From: Gemmatimonadota bacterium
Lineage (GTDB): Bacteria; Gemmatimonadota; Gemmatimonadetes; Gemmatimonadales; Gemmatimonadaceae
Assembly: GCA_028287235.1 (NCBI GenBank)
Contig: JAQBQB010000026.1
Coordinates: 248,001-312,000 of the forward strand
Length of the DNA stretch: 64,000 bases
Direction: 5' to 3'
The notes under the pieces: model-generated
What the model saw: the letters and a program-made list of their open reading frames with translations, nothing else
Told to the model about the DNA's origin: nothing
The model's database searches: none
Made by a program: the position numbers and the translations under genes
Shown: one piece after another, positions 8,415 to 18,871 of the stretch
Position numbering within the stretch: the first letter of the stretch is position 1
How the letters are laid out: each line of letters begins with the position of its first letter

Positions 8415-9212
8415 ATGGCGGCAACCGATCTCGTTGCCGCACGACCGGGTATCCCCGCCCACGAACGGCACGTCCTCGCTCCGAAGCGCCAGCGCTACTG
8501 CGTGGCGGTGTTCGTCATCAATGAAGGCGAGCGCATTCGGCAACAGCTGCGCGACATGGCGCCGCTCGCCGACCAGATCGACATCGTCGTCGCCGATGGC
8601 GGGAGCACCGACGGATCGCTCGCGCTCGATGCGCTGGCCGAGCTGCACGTACGTGCGCTGCTCGTGAAGCGCGACGCGGGGAAGCTCAGCGCGCAGATGC
8701 GCATGGCGATCGCCTTCGCGCTCGAGGAGGGCTACGACGGGCTCGTCGTCATCGACGGCAACGGCAAGGACGACGTCGCGGCGATTCCAACCTTCGTCGC
8801 GCTGCTCGGCGCCGGCGCCGACCACGTGCAGGGCTCGCGATACATTCCCGGCGGACGCGGCGTGAACACGCCGTTGAGCCGGACGCTCGGCGTTCGCTTG
8901 CTGCACGCGCCGCTGATCAGCCTCGCCGCCGGTGCGCGCTACACCGACACGACGAACGGTTTCCGCGCGTATAGCCGCAAGCTCCTCACCGACCCGCGCG
9001 TCCAGCCGCTGCGGGATATCTTCGTCGGGTACGAGCTGCACTATTATCTCGCCATCCGCGCGGCGCGCCTGGGCTTTCGGCTCGTCGAGACGCCGGTGAC
9101 GCGCCGGTACCCCGCAACCGGAAAGACGCCGACCAAGATCAGTCCCGTGAAAGGAAATCTCCTCGTTCTCCGCACCCTCGCCGCCGCCGCGCTCGGGAAG
9201 TTCAATCCATGA
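8415..9212 (+). CDS. Family 2 glycosyltransferase (DPM1-like)
   Basis: The 265-residue protein has one GT2 domain: YCVAVFVINEGERI, IVVADGGSTDGSL, and a DGNGKDD metal-binding motif in the DxD position, then GSRYIPGG and TDTTNGFRAYSR, which are typical of dolichol-phosphate-mannose-synthase-like enzymes. There are no clear membrane segments. The start abuts the previous stop and the end overlaps the following epimerase by four bases (ATGA). The strict coupling implies joint use of the products. Confidence 0.85.
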   Translation: MAATDLVAARPGIPAHERHVLAPKRQRYCVAVFVINEGERIRQQLRDMAPLADQIDIVVADGGSTDGSLALDALAELHVRALLVKRDAGKLSAQMRMAIAFALEEGYDGLVVIDGNGKDDVAAIPTFVALLGAGADHVQGSRYIPGGRGVNTPLSRTLGVRLLHAPLISLAAGARYTDTTNGFRAYSRKLLTDPRVQPLRDIFVGYELHYYLAIRAARLGFRLVETPVTRRYPATGKTPTKISPVKGNLLVLRTLAAAALGKFNP

Positions 9213-9991
9213 GCGACGATCGGTGCGCGGCCTTGATCGGCTATACGGGCTTCGTGGGCGGCAACCTGCTGCGCCAGCGCTCCTTCGACGCGACGTTCAA
9301 CTCCACGAACATCGAGGAGATCGCCGGTCGGAGCTTCGATCTCGTCGTCTGCTCGGGAGCGCCGGCGGAAAAGTGGAAGGCTAACGCCGAACCGGAGCGC
9401 GATCTCGACAACATCGAGCGGTTGACGCGCGCGCTGGAGCAGGTCAACACGCGCAAGCTCGTGCTCATCTCCACGGTGGACGTCTTCATCAACCCGGTCG
9501 AGGTCGACGAGGAATCTCCCACGCCGATGACCGGCCTGCATGCGTACGGGCGCAATCGTCGCCTGCTCGAGCAGATCGCCGCGGCGCGCTTCGACTCGAC
9601 GATCCTTCGGCTCGCCGGTCTGTACGGGCGCGGGCTCAAGAAGAACGCGATCCACGATCTGTTGAACGACCACGAGGTCCACAAGATCGACTCGCGCGGG
9701 GTCTTCCAGTTCTATAACGTCGACCGCCTTTGGGCCGACATCGAGACGGCGATGAACAACGAGCTGCCGCTCGTGCATCTGCCCACGGAGCCCGTGAGCG
9801 TTGCCGACGTGGCTCGTGCCGCGTTCGGCATCGAGTTCACGAACGAGATCGTCCAGACGCCGGCGCGCTACGACGTGCACACACGGTACGCGCCGCTCTT
9901 TGGCGGCGCGGAGAAGTACATCGAGAACAAGACGCACGAGCTGGCGAGCATCGCCGAGTTCGTGGCGGCGGAGCGGGCTGTGTCATCGTGA
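9209..9991 (+). CDS. NAD-dependent epimerase/dehydratase family protein
   Basis: The 260-residue extended short-chain dehydrogenase-like protein has the Rossmann motif GYTGFVGGNL (a GxxGxxG variant), an LVLISTVDVF strand, and a YGRNRRLLE motif where the YxxxK catalytic pair normally lies. The Lys of that pair is Arg here. The domain is short and may act as a reductase or a binding protein. The substrate is unknown, though the glycosyltransferase neighbours point to a nucleotide sugar. The last residues V-S-S-stop come from a GTGTCATCGTGAG repeat copy. Confidence 0.75.
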   Translation: MSDDRCAALIGYTGFVGGNLLRQRSFDATFNSTNIEEIAGRSFDLVVCSGAPAEKWKANAEPERDLDNIERLTRALEQVNTRKLVLISTVDVFINPVEVDEESPTPMTGLHAYGRNRRLLEQIAAARFDSTILRLAGLYGRGLKKNAIHDLLNDHEVHKIDSRGVFQFYNVDRLWADIETAMNNELPLVHLPTEPVSVADVARAAFGIEFTNEIVQTPARYDVHTRYAPLFGGAEKYIENKTHELASIAEFVAAERAVSS

Positions 9992-10225
9992 GTGTAGGCG
10001 GTGTCAGCCGGTGTCAGCCTGAGCGTAGCCAGTGCCATTCTGGGCGTAGCCAGTGTCATCCTGAGCTTCGGCGATGTCATCCTGAGCGTAGCGAAGGATC
10101 GCCTTCCACCGCGAAGAGATCCTTCGTCGCTACGCTCCTCAGGATGACATAATCCCACGCTCCTCAGGACGACATGGTCCCACGCTCCTCAGGATGACAT
10201 AGTCCCACACTCCTCAGGATGACAC
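9980..10225. repeat. Interspersed repeat array between two convergent genes
   Basis: Direct units (GTGTCATCCTGAGC type), a central palindrome (TGAGCGTAGCGAAGGATCG with its inverted partner) and three inverted CTCCTCAGGATGACAT units fill the 222-base gap. The two outermost copies supply the stop codons of the epimerase (9989-9991) and, on the other strand, of the GIY-YIG gene (10214-10216). Nothing else is seen in this gap. Confidence 0.9.
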
Positions 10226-10519
10226 CTTCCCACCGCCGAAAATGCTGTCACCCAAATCCGTCCACATCGGATTCTCGCGCTCGATGAGCGCGATCTTCTT
10301 GCTTCGTAGCAGCCCCTTGATCTGCTTCTCTCGTGCTATGACCGCGGTGATATCCGAACCCGTTTCGAAGTAGACCAATCGGTCGACATTGTATCGCTTG
10401 GTGAACCCCGGAACGAGATGGTTCCGATGTTCATACATTCGGCGGACGAGGTCGTTGGTAACGCCGGTATACAGGACGCGTGATTTGCTGGCCAGGATGT
10501 ACACGCAATATGTGCGCAT
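10214..10519 (-). CDS. GIY-YIG domain protein (YhbQ/UPF0213-like)
   Basis: The 101-residue single-domain protein has CVYILASKSRVLYTGVTND (the GIY-YIG strands, here VYI and YTG), the conserved Arg in LVRRMYEHR, and a late REKQIKGLLRSKK. Single-domain GIY-YIG proteins are common in bacterial genomes. They have a nuclease fold and mostly unproven roles. The gene lies between two arrays of the window's repeat, and its stop codon is part of one of them (V-S-S-stop from GTGTCATCCTGA). Confidence 0.9.
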   Translation of the reverse strand: MRTYCVYILASKSRVLYTGVTNDLVRRMYEHRNHLVPGFTKRYNVDRLVYFETGSDITAVIAREKQIKGLLRSKKIALIERENPMWTDLGDSIFGGGKVSS

Positions 10520-10581
10520 TCACTAAAGTCATCCGCGCTCGCGAATTCGGCCAACCCAAAGGTTGCTTGGCGTATCATAGA

Positions 10582-10645
10582 GATCCTTCGCTTCGCTCAG
10601 GATGACAAGCTTCGCTCAGGATGACAGGCATCGCTCAGGATGACA
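10582..10645. repeat. Interspersed repeat units upstream of the isomerase-like gene
   Basis: GATCCTTCGCTTCGCTCAGG and two shorter CGCTCAGGATGACA units lie between the divergent GIY-YIG and isomerase-like genes. They end 11 bases before the chosen isomerase start. An ATG at 10621 in the isomerase frame lies within the repeat and would add 12 residues of translated repeat. Confidence 0.85.
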
Positions 10646-10656
10646 ACTCCCACAGC

Positions 10657-11487
10657 ATGACAAACCTCGCCGTCTCCAACATCGCCTGGGACTCAGCCGA
10701 AGACGACGCGGTCGCGGACGTGCTTCGGCGCGCGGGCGCAACAGGCGTCGAGATCGCGCCCACGAAATGGCGCGAGCGGCCGCTCGAGGCGACGGCGGCC
10801 GAAGTCGCGGCATACCGAAGTGCGTGGGAGGATCGCGGCCTGCGCATCGTGTCGCTGCAATCGCTCCTCTTCGGCTTGCCGGAGCTGCAGCTCTTCGGGG
10901 ATACGAGCACACGCATGGCGATGCTGGACGTCATGCGCGAAATGATCGACCTCGCCGCGGGCCTCGGCGCACACGCGCTCGTCTTCGGCTCGCCGAAGAA
11001 CCGCCTGCGCGGCGCGTTGCCCTTGGAGCAAGCCAACGCGATCGCCGTCGACTTCTTTCGCGAGCTCGGTACCCACGCGCACGCGCAACGAACGGTGTTG
11101 TGCATCGAGGCCAATCCCGCCGGCTACGGCTGCGACTTCATCACCACCACCGAAGAGGCGGCGGAGCTCTGTCGCATCGCCGACCATCCGGGCGTTCGGG
11201 TCAACGGCGATCTGGGCGGCGTGACGATGTCGAACGAGGATCCAGTCGCCGCGCTTCAGTCCGCTGGCTCGTGCCTCGCGCACTTTCATGCGAGCGAACC
11301 GCACCTCGATCCATTCGGCGCGTCGTCCGACCACACACGTGCCGCTGAGGGATTGGCGTTGGCGCACTACGACGGATGGGTGTCGATCGAAATGCGCGCG
11401 GCGGGAGGCGGCGAGAACGTCGCGGCCGTCGAACGTGCCGTAAGGCTTGCCCGGCGCGCGTACGGCGGCGTGGCGCCCGAAGGCTGA
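10657..11487 (+). CDS. Sugar phosphate isomerase/epimerase-like TIM barrel
   Basis: The 276-residue protein has the xylose-isomerase-like TIM barrel layout: SNIAWDSAEDD at the N-terminus, GVEIAPTKW after strand 2, SLQSLLFGLPELQLFG, LVFGSPKNR, LCIEANPAGYGCDF (probable metal Glu), VNGDLGGVTMS, HFHASEPHLDPFG and SIEMRA. IolE, hydroxypyruvate isomerase and epimerases share this fold, so the substrate stays open. I chose ATG 10657 over the repeat-embedded ATG at 10621. The stop codon is the TGA of a repeat-like CTGAGCGGCGGAGGATC. Confidence 0.8.
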   Translation: MTNLAVSNIAWDSAEDDAVADVLRRAGATGVEIAPTKWRERPLEATAAEVAAYRSAWEDRGLRIVSLQSLLFGLPELQLFGDTSTRMAMLDVMREMIDLAAGLGAHALVFGSPKNRLRGALPLEQANAIAVDFFRELGTHAHAQRTVLCIEANPAGYGCDFITTTEEAAELCRIADHPGVRVNGDLGGVTMSNEDPVAALQSAGSCLAHFHASEPHLDPFGASSDHTRAAEGLALAHYDGWVSIEMRAAGGGENVAAVERAVRLARRAYGGVAPEG

Positions 11488-11580
11488 GCGGCGGAGGATC
11501 TCTTCACGTGAAAAGAGATCCTTCGCTTCGCTCAGGATGACATGTGTCGCCTAGGATGACATGTGTCGCTCAGGCTGACA
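11484..11580. repeat. Interspersed repeat array after the isomerase-like gene
   Basis: A palindrome (CTGAGCGGCGGAGGATCTC paired with GAGATCCTTCGCTTCGCTC) is followed by two inverted, degraded units (CCTAGGATGACATGTG, CTCAGGCTGACATG). The first TGA is the stop codon of the isomerase-like gene. Confidence 0.85.
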
Positions 11581-11611
11581 TGCGTCTAGACGACCACGTC
11601 GATCTATACCA

Positions 11612-12721
11612 TCACCGCCGCGACGCGGTTCGAGCCATCAACCGCGTGTCGCGCGTTCCAACGTAGAGCATTCTCGAAAACGTCGTGCGGGTGTCGCGCA
11701 GCACGTTGATCGTCGCGTTGCGCTTGAGCTCATCCGACACCTCGTCGGGAGTCGCGTCGGGATGGGTCTCGAGGAAAAGCGCCGCGGCGCCGCTCACGTA
11801 CCCGGCCGACATCGACGTTCCATTCCACAGCTGCGAGATTGGCGCCTGGTTGCGGTCGAGGCTCGGGAGCAACACCGAGTCGCCCGGTGCGTAGATGTCG
11901 ATGCATGGCCCGAACGCCGTGCCCGGCGAGCGTCGATCGACGAGCTGTGTGGTTCCGCTGGTCGTCCGCTCGCTCGACACGCCCGACGCGCCGACGACGA
12001 TCGTACCCTGCGCATTTCCCGGCGACACGCGGCAGGCGTCGATCTCCAGATTCCCCGCCGACACGATCACCGGAATACCGGCGGCGCGCAGATCCGCGAC
12101 CGCGCTGTCCAGCGCCGGGATGCGCGCCGACGTGTCGGCGATGAACGACCAGTTCGCGACCGCCGGTCCGGGGTGCGCCTGGTGATCGGCGATCACCCAC
12201 CGCGCGCCGTCGACGATCGCCTTGATCGTACCGCGAAGCTTTTCGCACTGCACCATCTTCACGTCGACGATTTCCGCGTCCGGCGCGACGCCGAGCGTGG
12301 TTCCGGCAACGGCCCCCGCCACGGCGGTACCGTGCGGGTTGCAAATCTTCAAATCGTCGGGGAATCCACTGAAGCCGAACCGAACCCGGCCGGCCAGCTC
12401 GGGATGCGACGCCGAAATGCCGCCGTCGAACACGTAGACCGTGACGCCTTTGCCCGTTGCCGGATGGCGATACGTGCGATCGAGTGGAAGATCCCGCTGG
12501 TCGATTCGATCGAGCGCCAGCGAAACGGTTTGCGTTGAGTAGATGGTCGACCGGGCACTGCTGGATGCGAGGCTATAGAGGCTGCTCGATTCCGCGAGCG
12601 ACGGAGTCCTGCTCGCCAGGCCCGGCTGCGACACGTGAGCACAACCGAGCAGTGCTACCACGGCGCTGGTGGCAGCGAAGCCGAGGGAGAAGCTCAGGTG
12701 TGTCGAGACGCGAGAACGCAT
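11612..12721 (-). CDS. Subtilisin-like S8 serine protease lipoprotein
   Basis: From ATG 12721 the 369-residue precursor has a lipoprotein signal ending AVVALLGC, so it is probably anchored in an envelope membrane. An upstream ATG at 12805 would hide this signal. An inhibitor-like propeptide is followed by the catalytic triad: Asp in VYVFDGGIS, His in NPHGTAVAGAVAG, Ser in NGTSMSAGYVSGAA. The oxyanion Asn region is PVIVSAGN. The catalytic Asp is followed by Gly-Gly in place of the usual Thr-Gly. It is monocistronic. Confidence 0.9.
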   Translation of the reverse strand: MRSRVSTHLSFSLGFAATSAVVALLGCAHVSQPGLASRTPSLAESSSLYSLASSSARSTIYSTQTVSLALDRIDQRDLPLDRTYRHPATGKGVTVYVFDGGISASHPELAGRVRFGFSGFPDDLKICNPHGTAVAGAVAGTTLGVAPDAEIVDVKMVQCEKLRGTIKAIVDGARWVIADHQAHPGPAVANWSFIADTSARIPALDSAVADLRAAGIPVIVSAGNLEIDACRVSPGNAQGTIVVGASGVSSERTTSGTTQLVDRRSPGTAFGPCIDIYAPGDSVLLPSLDRNQAPISQLWNGTSMSAGYVSGAAALFLETHPDATPDEVSDELKRNATINVLRDTRTTFSRMLYVGTRDTRLMARTASRR

Positions 12722-12941
12722 GAGACAGCCGGATTGATTGATTTCGAGGCGTCGAACAGCCTCTTGACCGGTGATAAGGAAATTGGCGTGCCACACGCGC
12801 CACATCGCCGGGAAATCCGATGACTGAGCGCACTGGTACGCTCGATGCTTTAGAAGTTCTTGCTAGGGAGTTGGCGGGCGGGGTGGGGCGGGGGCTCGTA
12901 GAGCGTGAGGAACGTGAGAACGTGAGAGCGAGGAACGAGAA

Positions 12942-12969
12942 CGGCGGAGCGCACTCGAGCGCTCCGCCG
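12942..12969 (-). terminator. Rho-independent terminator of the small hydrophilic protein gene
   Basis: An 11-bp perfect stem (CGGCGGAGCGC, loop ACTCGA, inverted arm) lies 45 bases past the stop of the minus-strand small gene. On that strand it is followed by TTCTCGTTCCT. On the plus strand TTTGTT follows, so it could work both ways. Confidence 0.65.
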
Positions 12970-13013
12970 TTTGTTCGTTGGCCGTGTCATGTCGTTACTT
13001 GGTAACGACGCAA

Positions 13014-13217
13014 TCAGGCCGTATCGCTGCCGCCGTTCGCTCCGCCACCGCCATAGTTGCTCTGATGTTCGGTGTCGTGCTGCGCGGGCGCTTTGCCCTT
13101 TGTGGCTTCTTGCCCCGCGCCAGTGTGACCGGACCGTCGGTTCGATGTGTCTGTCTCCTTAGGACGCTCCGCGGCATCGCCGGCGGGTCGGTCGCCCTTG
13201 TTCGCTCGGTCTGTCAT
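13014..13217 (-). CDS. Small hydrophilic Gly-rich protein
   Basis: The 67-residue protein is highly polar and of low complexity, with many Asp, Gly, Lys and Thr, ending QSNYGGGGANGGSDTA. I know no function. ATG 13217 is supported by GGAGAG six bases upstream; a longer frame from 13265 has no such support. A hairpin terminator follows the gene. It runs divergently from the DUF1800 gene with about 40 bases between the starts, which argues that it is a real, separately transcribed gene. Confidence 0.6.
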   Translation of the reverse strand: MTDRANKGDRPAGDAAERPKETDTSNRRSGHTGAGQEATKGKAPAQHDTEHQSNYGGGGANGGSDTA

Positions 13218-13258
13218 CAGCTCTCCTGTCGGGAATCCTTCGTCAAAAGGCAACACGA

Positions 13259-14974
<1,716 letters not shown>

Positions 14975-14997
14975 GGCGGTGGCGTCTCGAGGGAAGG

Positions 14998-15100
14998 CGA
15001 TCCTTCGCTCCGCTCAGGATGACATGGCGCGCTCAGGATGACATTGGCGCGCTCAGGATGACATTGGTGTGCTCAGGATGACATGGCGCGCACGATGACA
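14998..15100. repeat. Interspersed repeat array downstream of the DUF1800 gene
   Basis: CGATCCTTCGCTCCGCTCAG is followed by four inverted GCGCTCAGGATGACAT-type units. There is no clear partner arm, so this is a half-palindrome array. The gap to the VIT/vWA gene (14975-15165) holds nothing else recognisable. Confidence 0.85.
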
Positions 15101-15165
15101 TCGGAATAGGTGTGCAAGTCAGCCACGCTCGAACGTCTCCACTATGCACCCAGTCTGGAGACGCC

Positions 15166-17388
15166 ATGCGTTCCCTTCTTCGCTCGCTCCTCATCCTCGC
15201 TACCATCACCGGACCGCTGCCGGCACAGGGATGGATCATCCCGCGCCCCTGCGGCTTCGGAGTCATGCAGATCGACCGGCGCGCGCCACGGCCCGCGTTC
15301 GACTGTCGCCCGAACATCGCGCGCACGAGGAGCGACGTGCGCGTTGAGCTTGCGGCGGGCGTGCTGCGGTACGAGGTCGAAGAGCGGTTCGTGAATCACG
15401 GCTCAACGGTCGGCGAGGCGGACTACATCTTTCCGCTCCCCAACCACTCGGCGTTTCAGGACCTGAAGCTCTCGATCAACGGCGAACTGGTGTCGGGCGA
15501 GACGATGAACGCGGGCGACGCACGCCGCATCTACGAGCAGATCGTTCGCTCCCAACTGGATCCGGCGCTCGTCGAGTGGATGGGCCACGGCTTGCTGCGC
15601 GCGCGAATTTTTCCGCTCAATCCGGGGGAAGAAAAGCAAATCGTCGTTCGCTTTCAGACTGTCGCGCCGCGCGAGGGCGACGCGCTGCGCGTCGACTATT
15701 TCCGCGCGGCGTCGAACGGGCCGTCGAATGTGCGCGACGGCGGCTCGTCGTCGTTCGTGCTCAGCTACAAGCCGGCAGCGGAGCTGGGGACGCCGTATTC
15801 ACCCACGCACGCCCTCGACCTCTCCGAGCGCGACGGCCGCCGCGTCGCCACCGTCCGCGGCGACGCACGCGACGTTACGCTGCTGGTTCCAGTCCGCCGT
15901 CCGTCGGCCGCCGCGATCACCATGCTCCCGTATGCGCCTGGGAACGAAGACGGCTTCGCGCTCGTCACGATCACCGCGCCTCCAGCCGCGCGAAACGAGA
16001 CCACGCCTCGCGACATCACGCTCGTTCTCGACGTATCCGGCTCCATGCAGGGCCGAAAGATGGAGCAGGCCCGCGCGGCGGGCCGGCAACTCCTCGGCAC
16101 GCTGCGTCCCACCGATCGCTTTCGGCTGATCGACTTCTCCAGCGACGTGCGCACCTTCAAGGACGACTTCGCGCCGGCAACGCCCGAGAACGTACGGGAG
16201 GCGTCGCGCTACCTCGACGCGCTCGAGGCGCAGGGCGGAACGAACATCGAAGCCGCGCTACGCGAAGCCGTACGCCCTGCGGTGAGCGCGGGACGTCTGC
16301 CGCTCGTGCTCTTCGTGACCGACGGCGAACCGACAGTCGGCGACCAGCGCCCCGATCATCTCACCGCCATCGCCGGCGACGCGAGCGATCGCACCGGACC
16401 GCGGCGACGGATCTTCACCTTCGGGCTGGGGTCCGATGTCAACGTGACGCTTCTCGAGCAGCTCGCGATCGAAGGACGCGGCACCTCGCAATTCGTTCGG
16501 CCGGACGAATCGGTCGAGCGCATGGTCGGCGTCGTCGCCAACCGGCTCGTCGATCCGGTGCTCACCGACGTGCGCGTGCGCGTCGAAGGCGACGTGCGGC
16601 TGTCGAAGGCGCTGCCAGCGCAGCCGGCCGACATCTTCGCCGACCGCGATCTCGTGGTGCTCGCCCGCTACTCCGGCCACGGCTCGGCGCGCGTGATCGT
16701 CGACGGCACGCGTGGCGGCGCCTCGGTACAGTGGACGTCCACCGTCGAGTTTCCCGAGCGCGCGCGAGAGAATCCGTTCGTCGCGCGACTGTGGGCGTCG
16801 CAGCGGGTCGGTTTCCTGAGCGCCGAACGAGGAAAGGCCGGCGCCTCGAGTGAGCTCGATGAGGAAATTCGAATGCTGGGCGAACGCTACGGAATTCCCA
16901 CCGAGCTCACGTCGTATCTCGTCACGGAACCCCGCTTCGCGGTGAACCGCGGGGTTGCCGGCGGCATCGCCAGAATGTCGATGACCGCCGCCGACTCGCG
17001 CCAAGCACGCTTCGAGCAGGCGAAGACGGCCTCGGCGCAGCGCCTCGCAAGCTCCGTCTCGATGCTCGATTCGATGTCGGCGTCGTTGACGGCCGCCGCC
17101 GCTCCCGCAGGTGCGGTGTCGACGCGCCGTGTCGATGGACGTACCTTCGAGCTGCGCAACGGCACGTGGATCGACACGCGATATCATGCCGGGATGCAGA
17201 CGATCACGATCGAGCCGTACTCGAAGGCATACTTCGACGTGCTGGCTCAGCTTCCCGAGCTGCGCGCTGTGTTCGCGCTGGGAGCCAAGGTCACCGTGGT
17301 CGGCCGTGACCGGGCGATCGCGATCGCCGACGACGGTCTCGCGGAATTCTCCGCCGGCGCGTTGAGCGGATTGTCGAAGGCCTGGTGA
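15166..17388 (+). CDS. VIT and von Willebrand A domain secreted protein
   Basis: From ATG 15166 there is a signal peptide ending LPAQG, then a VIT domain (about residues 35-160, with GEADYIFPLPNHSAF and NAGDARRIYEQIVR). A vWA domain with an intact MIDAS (DITLVLDVSGSMQGRKM near residue 285, GGTNIEAAL, LFVTDGEPTVG) follows, then a C-terminal region. The plan matches inter-alpha-trypsin-inhibitor-like bacterial proteins, which are thought to bind protein partners at the surface. Only ten bases separate it from an ECF sigma factor gene, so the three genes probably form one operon. Confidence 0.9.
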   Translation: MRSLLRSLLILATITGPLPAQGWIIPRPCGFGVMQIDRRAPRPAFDCRPNIARTRSDVRVELAAGVLRYEVEERFVNHGSTVGEADYIFPLPNHSAFQDLKLSINGELVSGETMNAGDARRIYEQIVRSQLDPALVEWMGHGLLRARIFPLNPGEEKQIVVRFQTVAPREGDALRVDYFRAASNGPSNVRDGGSSSFVLSYKPAAELGTPYSPTHALDLSERDGRRVATVRGDARDVTLLVPVRRPSAAAITMLPYAPGNEDGFALVTITAPPAARNETTPRDITLVLDVSGSMQGRKMEQARAAGRQLLGTLRPTDRFRLIDFSSDVRTFKDDFAPATPENVREASRYLDALEAQGGTNIEAALREAVRPAVSAGRLPLVLFVTDGEPTVGDQRPDHLTAIAGDASDRTGPRRRIFTFGLGSDVNVTLLEQLAIEGRGTSQFVRPDESVERMVGVVANRLVDPVLTDVRVRVEGDVRLSKALPAQPADIFADRDLVVLARYSGHGSARVIVDGTRGGASVQWTSTVEFPERARENPFVARLWASQRVGFLSAERGKAGASSELDEEIRMLGERYGIPTELTSYLVTEPRFAVNRGVAGGIARMSMTAADSRQARFEQAKTASAQRLASSVSMLDSMSASLTAAAAPAGAVSTRRVDGRTFELRNGTWIDTRYHAGMQTITIEPYSKAYFDVLAQLPELRAVFALGAKVTVVGRDRAIAIADDGLAEFSAGALSGLSKAW

Positions 17389-17398
17389 GAGAGCAATC

Positions 17399-17923
17399 GT
17401 GAACGACGTCGACCGCTTGTTTCGCGAATATCAACAGCCGCTCGTCCGCTACCTCACGCGGCGGCTGGGGGATCGCGACTGGGCGGAAGAAGTTGCGCAG
17501 GAGACTTTCCTCCGGGCCGTGAAGCAGGAGACGATCGTGAGCGAGCGCTCGTGGTTGTTCGCCGTCGCCACCAACCTAGTGCGCGACGAGGCGCGAAAGG
17601 ACGTGCGTCGGCGCCGCCGGCTCGAGTTGTTGCGCGAGCAAGCGCGCGTCGACGATGTCGTCGATCCCGAGCCGCTCGACGCCGAGCGAGCGGAGGAGAC
17701 CGCGATGGCACGCCGCGCGCTCGACTGTTTGACCGAGCGCGATCGCGAAGCGCTGTTGATGCGCGAGGAAGGACTGGACTACACGGAGATCGCCGCGGCG
17801 CTCGAGCTCTCGCTCGGCTCCGTCGGAACGACACTCGCCCGCGCTCGGCGGCGACTGGTCGAGGCGTATGAATCGCTTCAGCGGGATGGAAGCGGAGCTC
17901 GAGGATCACATGCAGCATCTTGA
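17399..17923 (+). CDS. ECF RNA polymerase sigma factor
   Basis: The 174-residue protein has sigma region 2 (LFREYQQPLVRYLTRRL, then AEEVAQETFLRAV) and region 4 (LTERDREALLMREEGLDYTEI, then GSVGTTLARARRRL), separated by a charged linker, which is the ECF plan without region 3. The start is GTG 17399. Its end overlaps the anti-sigma gene. It presumably directs transcription of an unknown regulon and may include its own operon. Confidence 0.93.
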   Translation: MNDVDRLFREYQQPLVRYLTRRLGDRDWAEEVAQETFLRAVKQETIVSERSWLFAVATNLVRDEARKDVRRRRRLELLREQARVDDVVDPEPLDAERAEETAMARRALDCLTERDREALLMREEGLDYTEIAAALELSLGSVGTTLARARRRLVEAYESLQRDGSGARGSHAAS

Positions 17924-18839
17924 CGAAGGAACGATTCACGCCTGGCTCGACCAAGCCTTGCCTCCCGACGAGGCCGCACGCGCGGAGGCGCACGTGCGTG
18001 TGTGCGCGGAGTGTGCAGCCATGGTGGCCGAGGCGCGCGGCATGATTGCCGGTGCGTCGCGCATCGTGTCGGCGCTCGACGCCGTGCCGGCCGGTGTGAT
18101 TCCGCGCGCGAAACCCGCGGCGTCGCAACCGGGTTCGCTGTGGCGGGCGATGCGCGTGACACCGGCGCGCGCCGCGCTCGCGGCGTCGCTGCTGTTCGCG
18201 GTGGCCACGATGTTGACGGTGCGGCACGATACACCCGACAAGATCGTTCCGGCGGTCGTGTCGCGCGTGCGAGTGGCGCCCGCGCCCGCGCCGGCGACGA
18301 AGCCACCGCTCCCACACAGTCCGCGTGTGGCTCAGAACAAGCCGGCCGCGGCACCGCCTACGGATTCGAGTCCGCCCGAGGCGGTCCCTGTGACCCGCGA
18401 CGCTGCGCATTCTACGTTGGGCGGCGTGGCGCGCCAGGCAGCCGTGCCGCGCGCGATGCAGCTGCAATCGCTGGTCGGTGCCAGCGCGCCCGGCGAACGG
18501 CGCGACCTTGCCGGCTGCTATCAGATTGCGCGAGACTCGGTAGAATGGCTGAGATCGATTCCCGAGCGATTTGCGCTTGCCCTGACGCCGGGCCGCGCGG
18601 ACCCGGAGCAGCACGTCGTTCGTGCGATTGCCGCAGACGGCCGGATGGACAGCGTGCTGACGCAGAGCAGCTGGCGTGAGGTGGGACCCACGCTCGCGCT
18701 GGTCACCTTCTCGCTGCCCGAAGGCCGGCGAGTGTTGACCGTGCAGTTGGCGGCTGGCGGAACGTTCTCGGCGCAGTCCGCGCTCGCGAGCGGCGGGTTC
18801 GTGCCCGTGAGGATCATGCAGGCGACCTGCGCTCCCTGA
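17910..18839 (+). CDS. Zinc-finger anti-sigma factor with periplasmic domain
   Basis: The N-terminus has the ZAS signature H-x3-C-x2-C in HVRVCAECAAM, and a single membrane segment lies near residues 80-95 (AALAASLLFAVATML). A Pro/Ala-rich linker and a periplasmic domain with two Cys follow. It should hold the ECF sigma factor inactive at the membrane until a signal arrives. Starts at 17868 and 17886 are also possible; 17910 gives the usual MQHLDEGTIHAWLD beginning. The periplasmic domain is of a kind I do not recognise and may sense the signal. Confidence 0.82.
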   Translation: MQHLDEGTIHAWLDQALPPDEAARAEAHVRVCAECAAMVAEARGMIAGASRIVSALDAVPAGVIPRAKPAASQPGSLWRAMRVTPARAALAASLLFAVATMLTVRHDTPDKIVPAVVSRVRVAPAPAPATKPPLPHSPRVAQNKPAAAPPTDSSPPEAVPVTRDAAHSTLGGVARQAAVPRAMQLQSLVGASAPGERRDLAGCYQIARDSVEWLRSIPERFALALTPGRADPEQHVVRAIAADGRMDSVLTQSSWREVGPTLALVTFSLPEGRRVLTVQLAAGGTFSAQSALASGGFVPVRIMQATCAP

Positions 18840-18871
18840 ACGTCGGCACGGTATGTGACTCTCGCGAGCTC

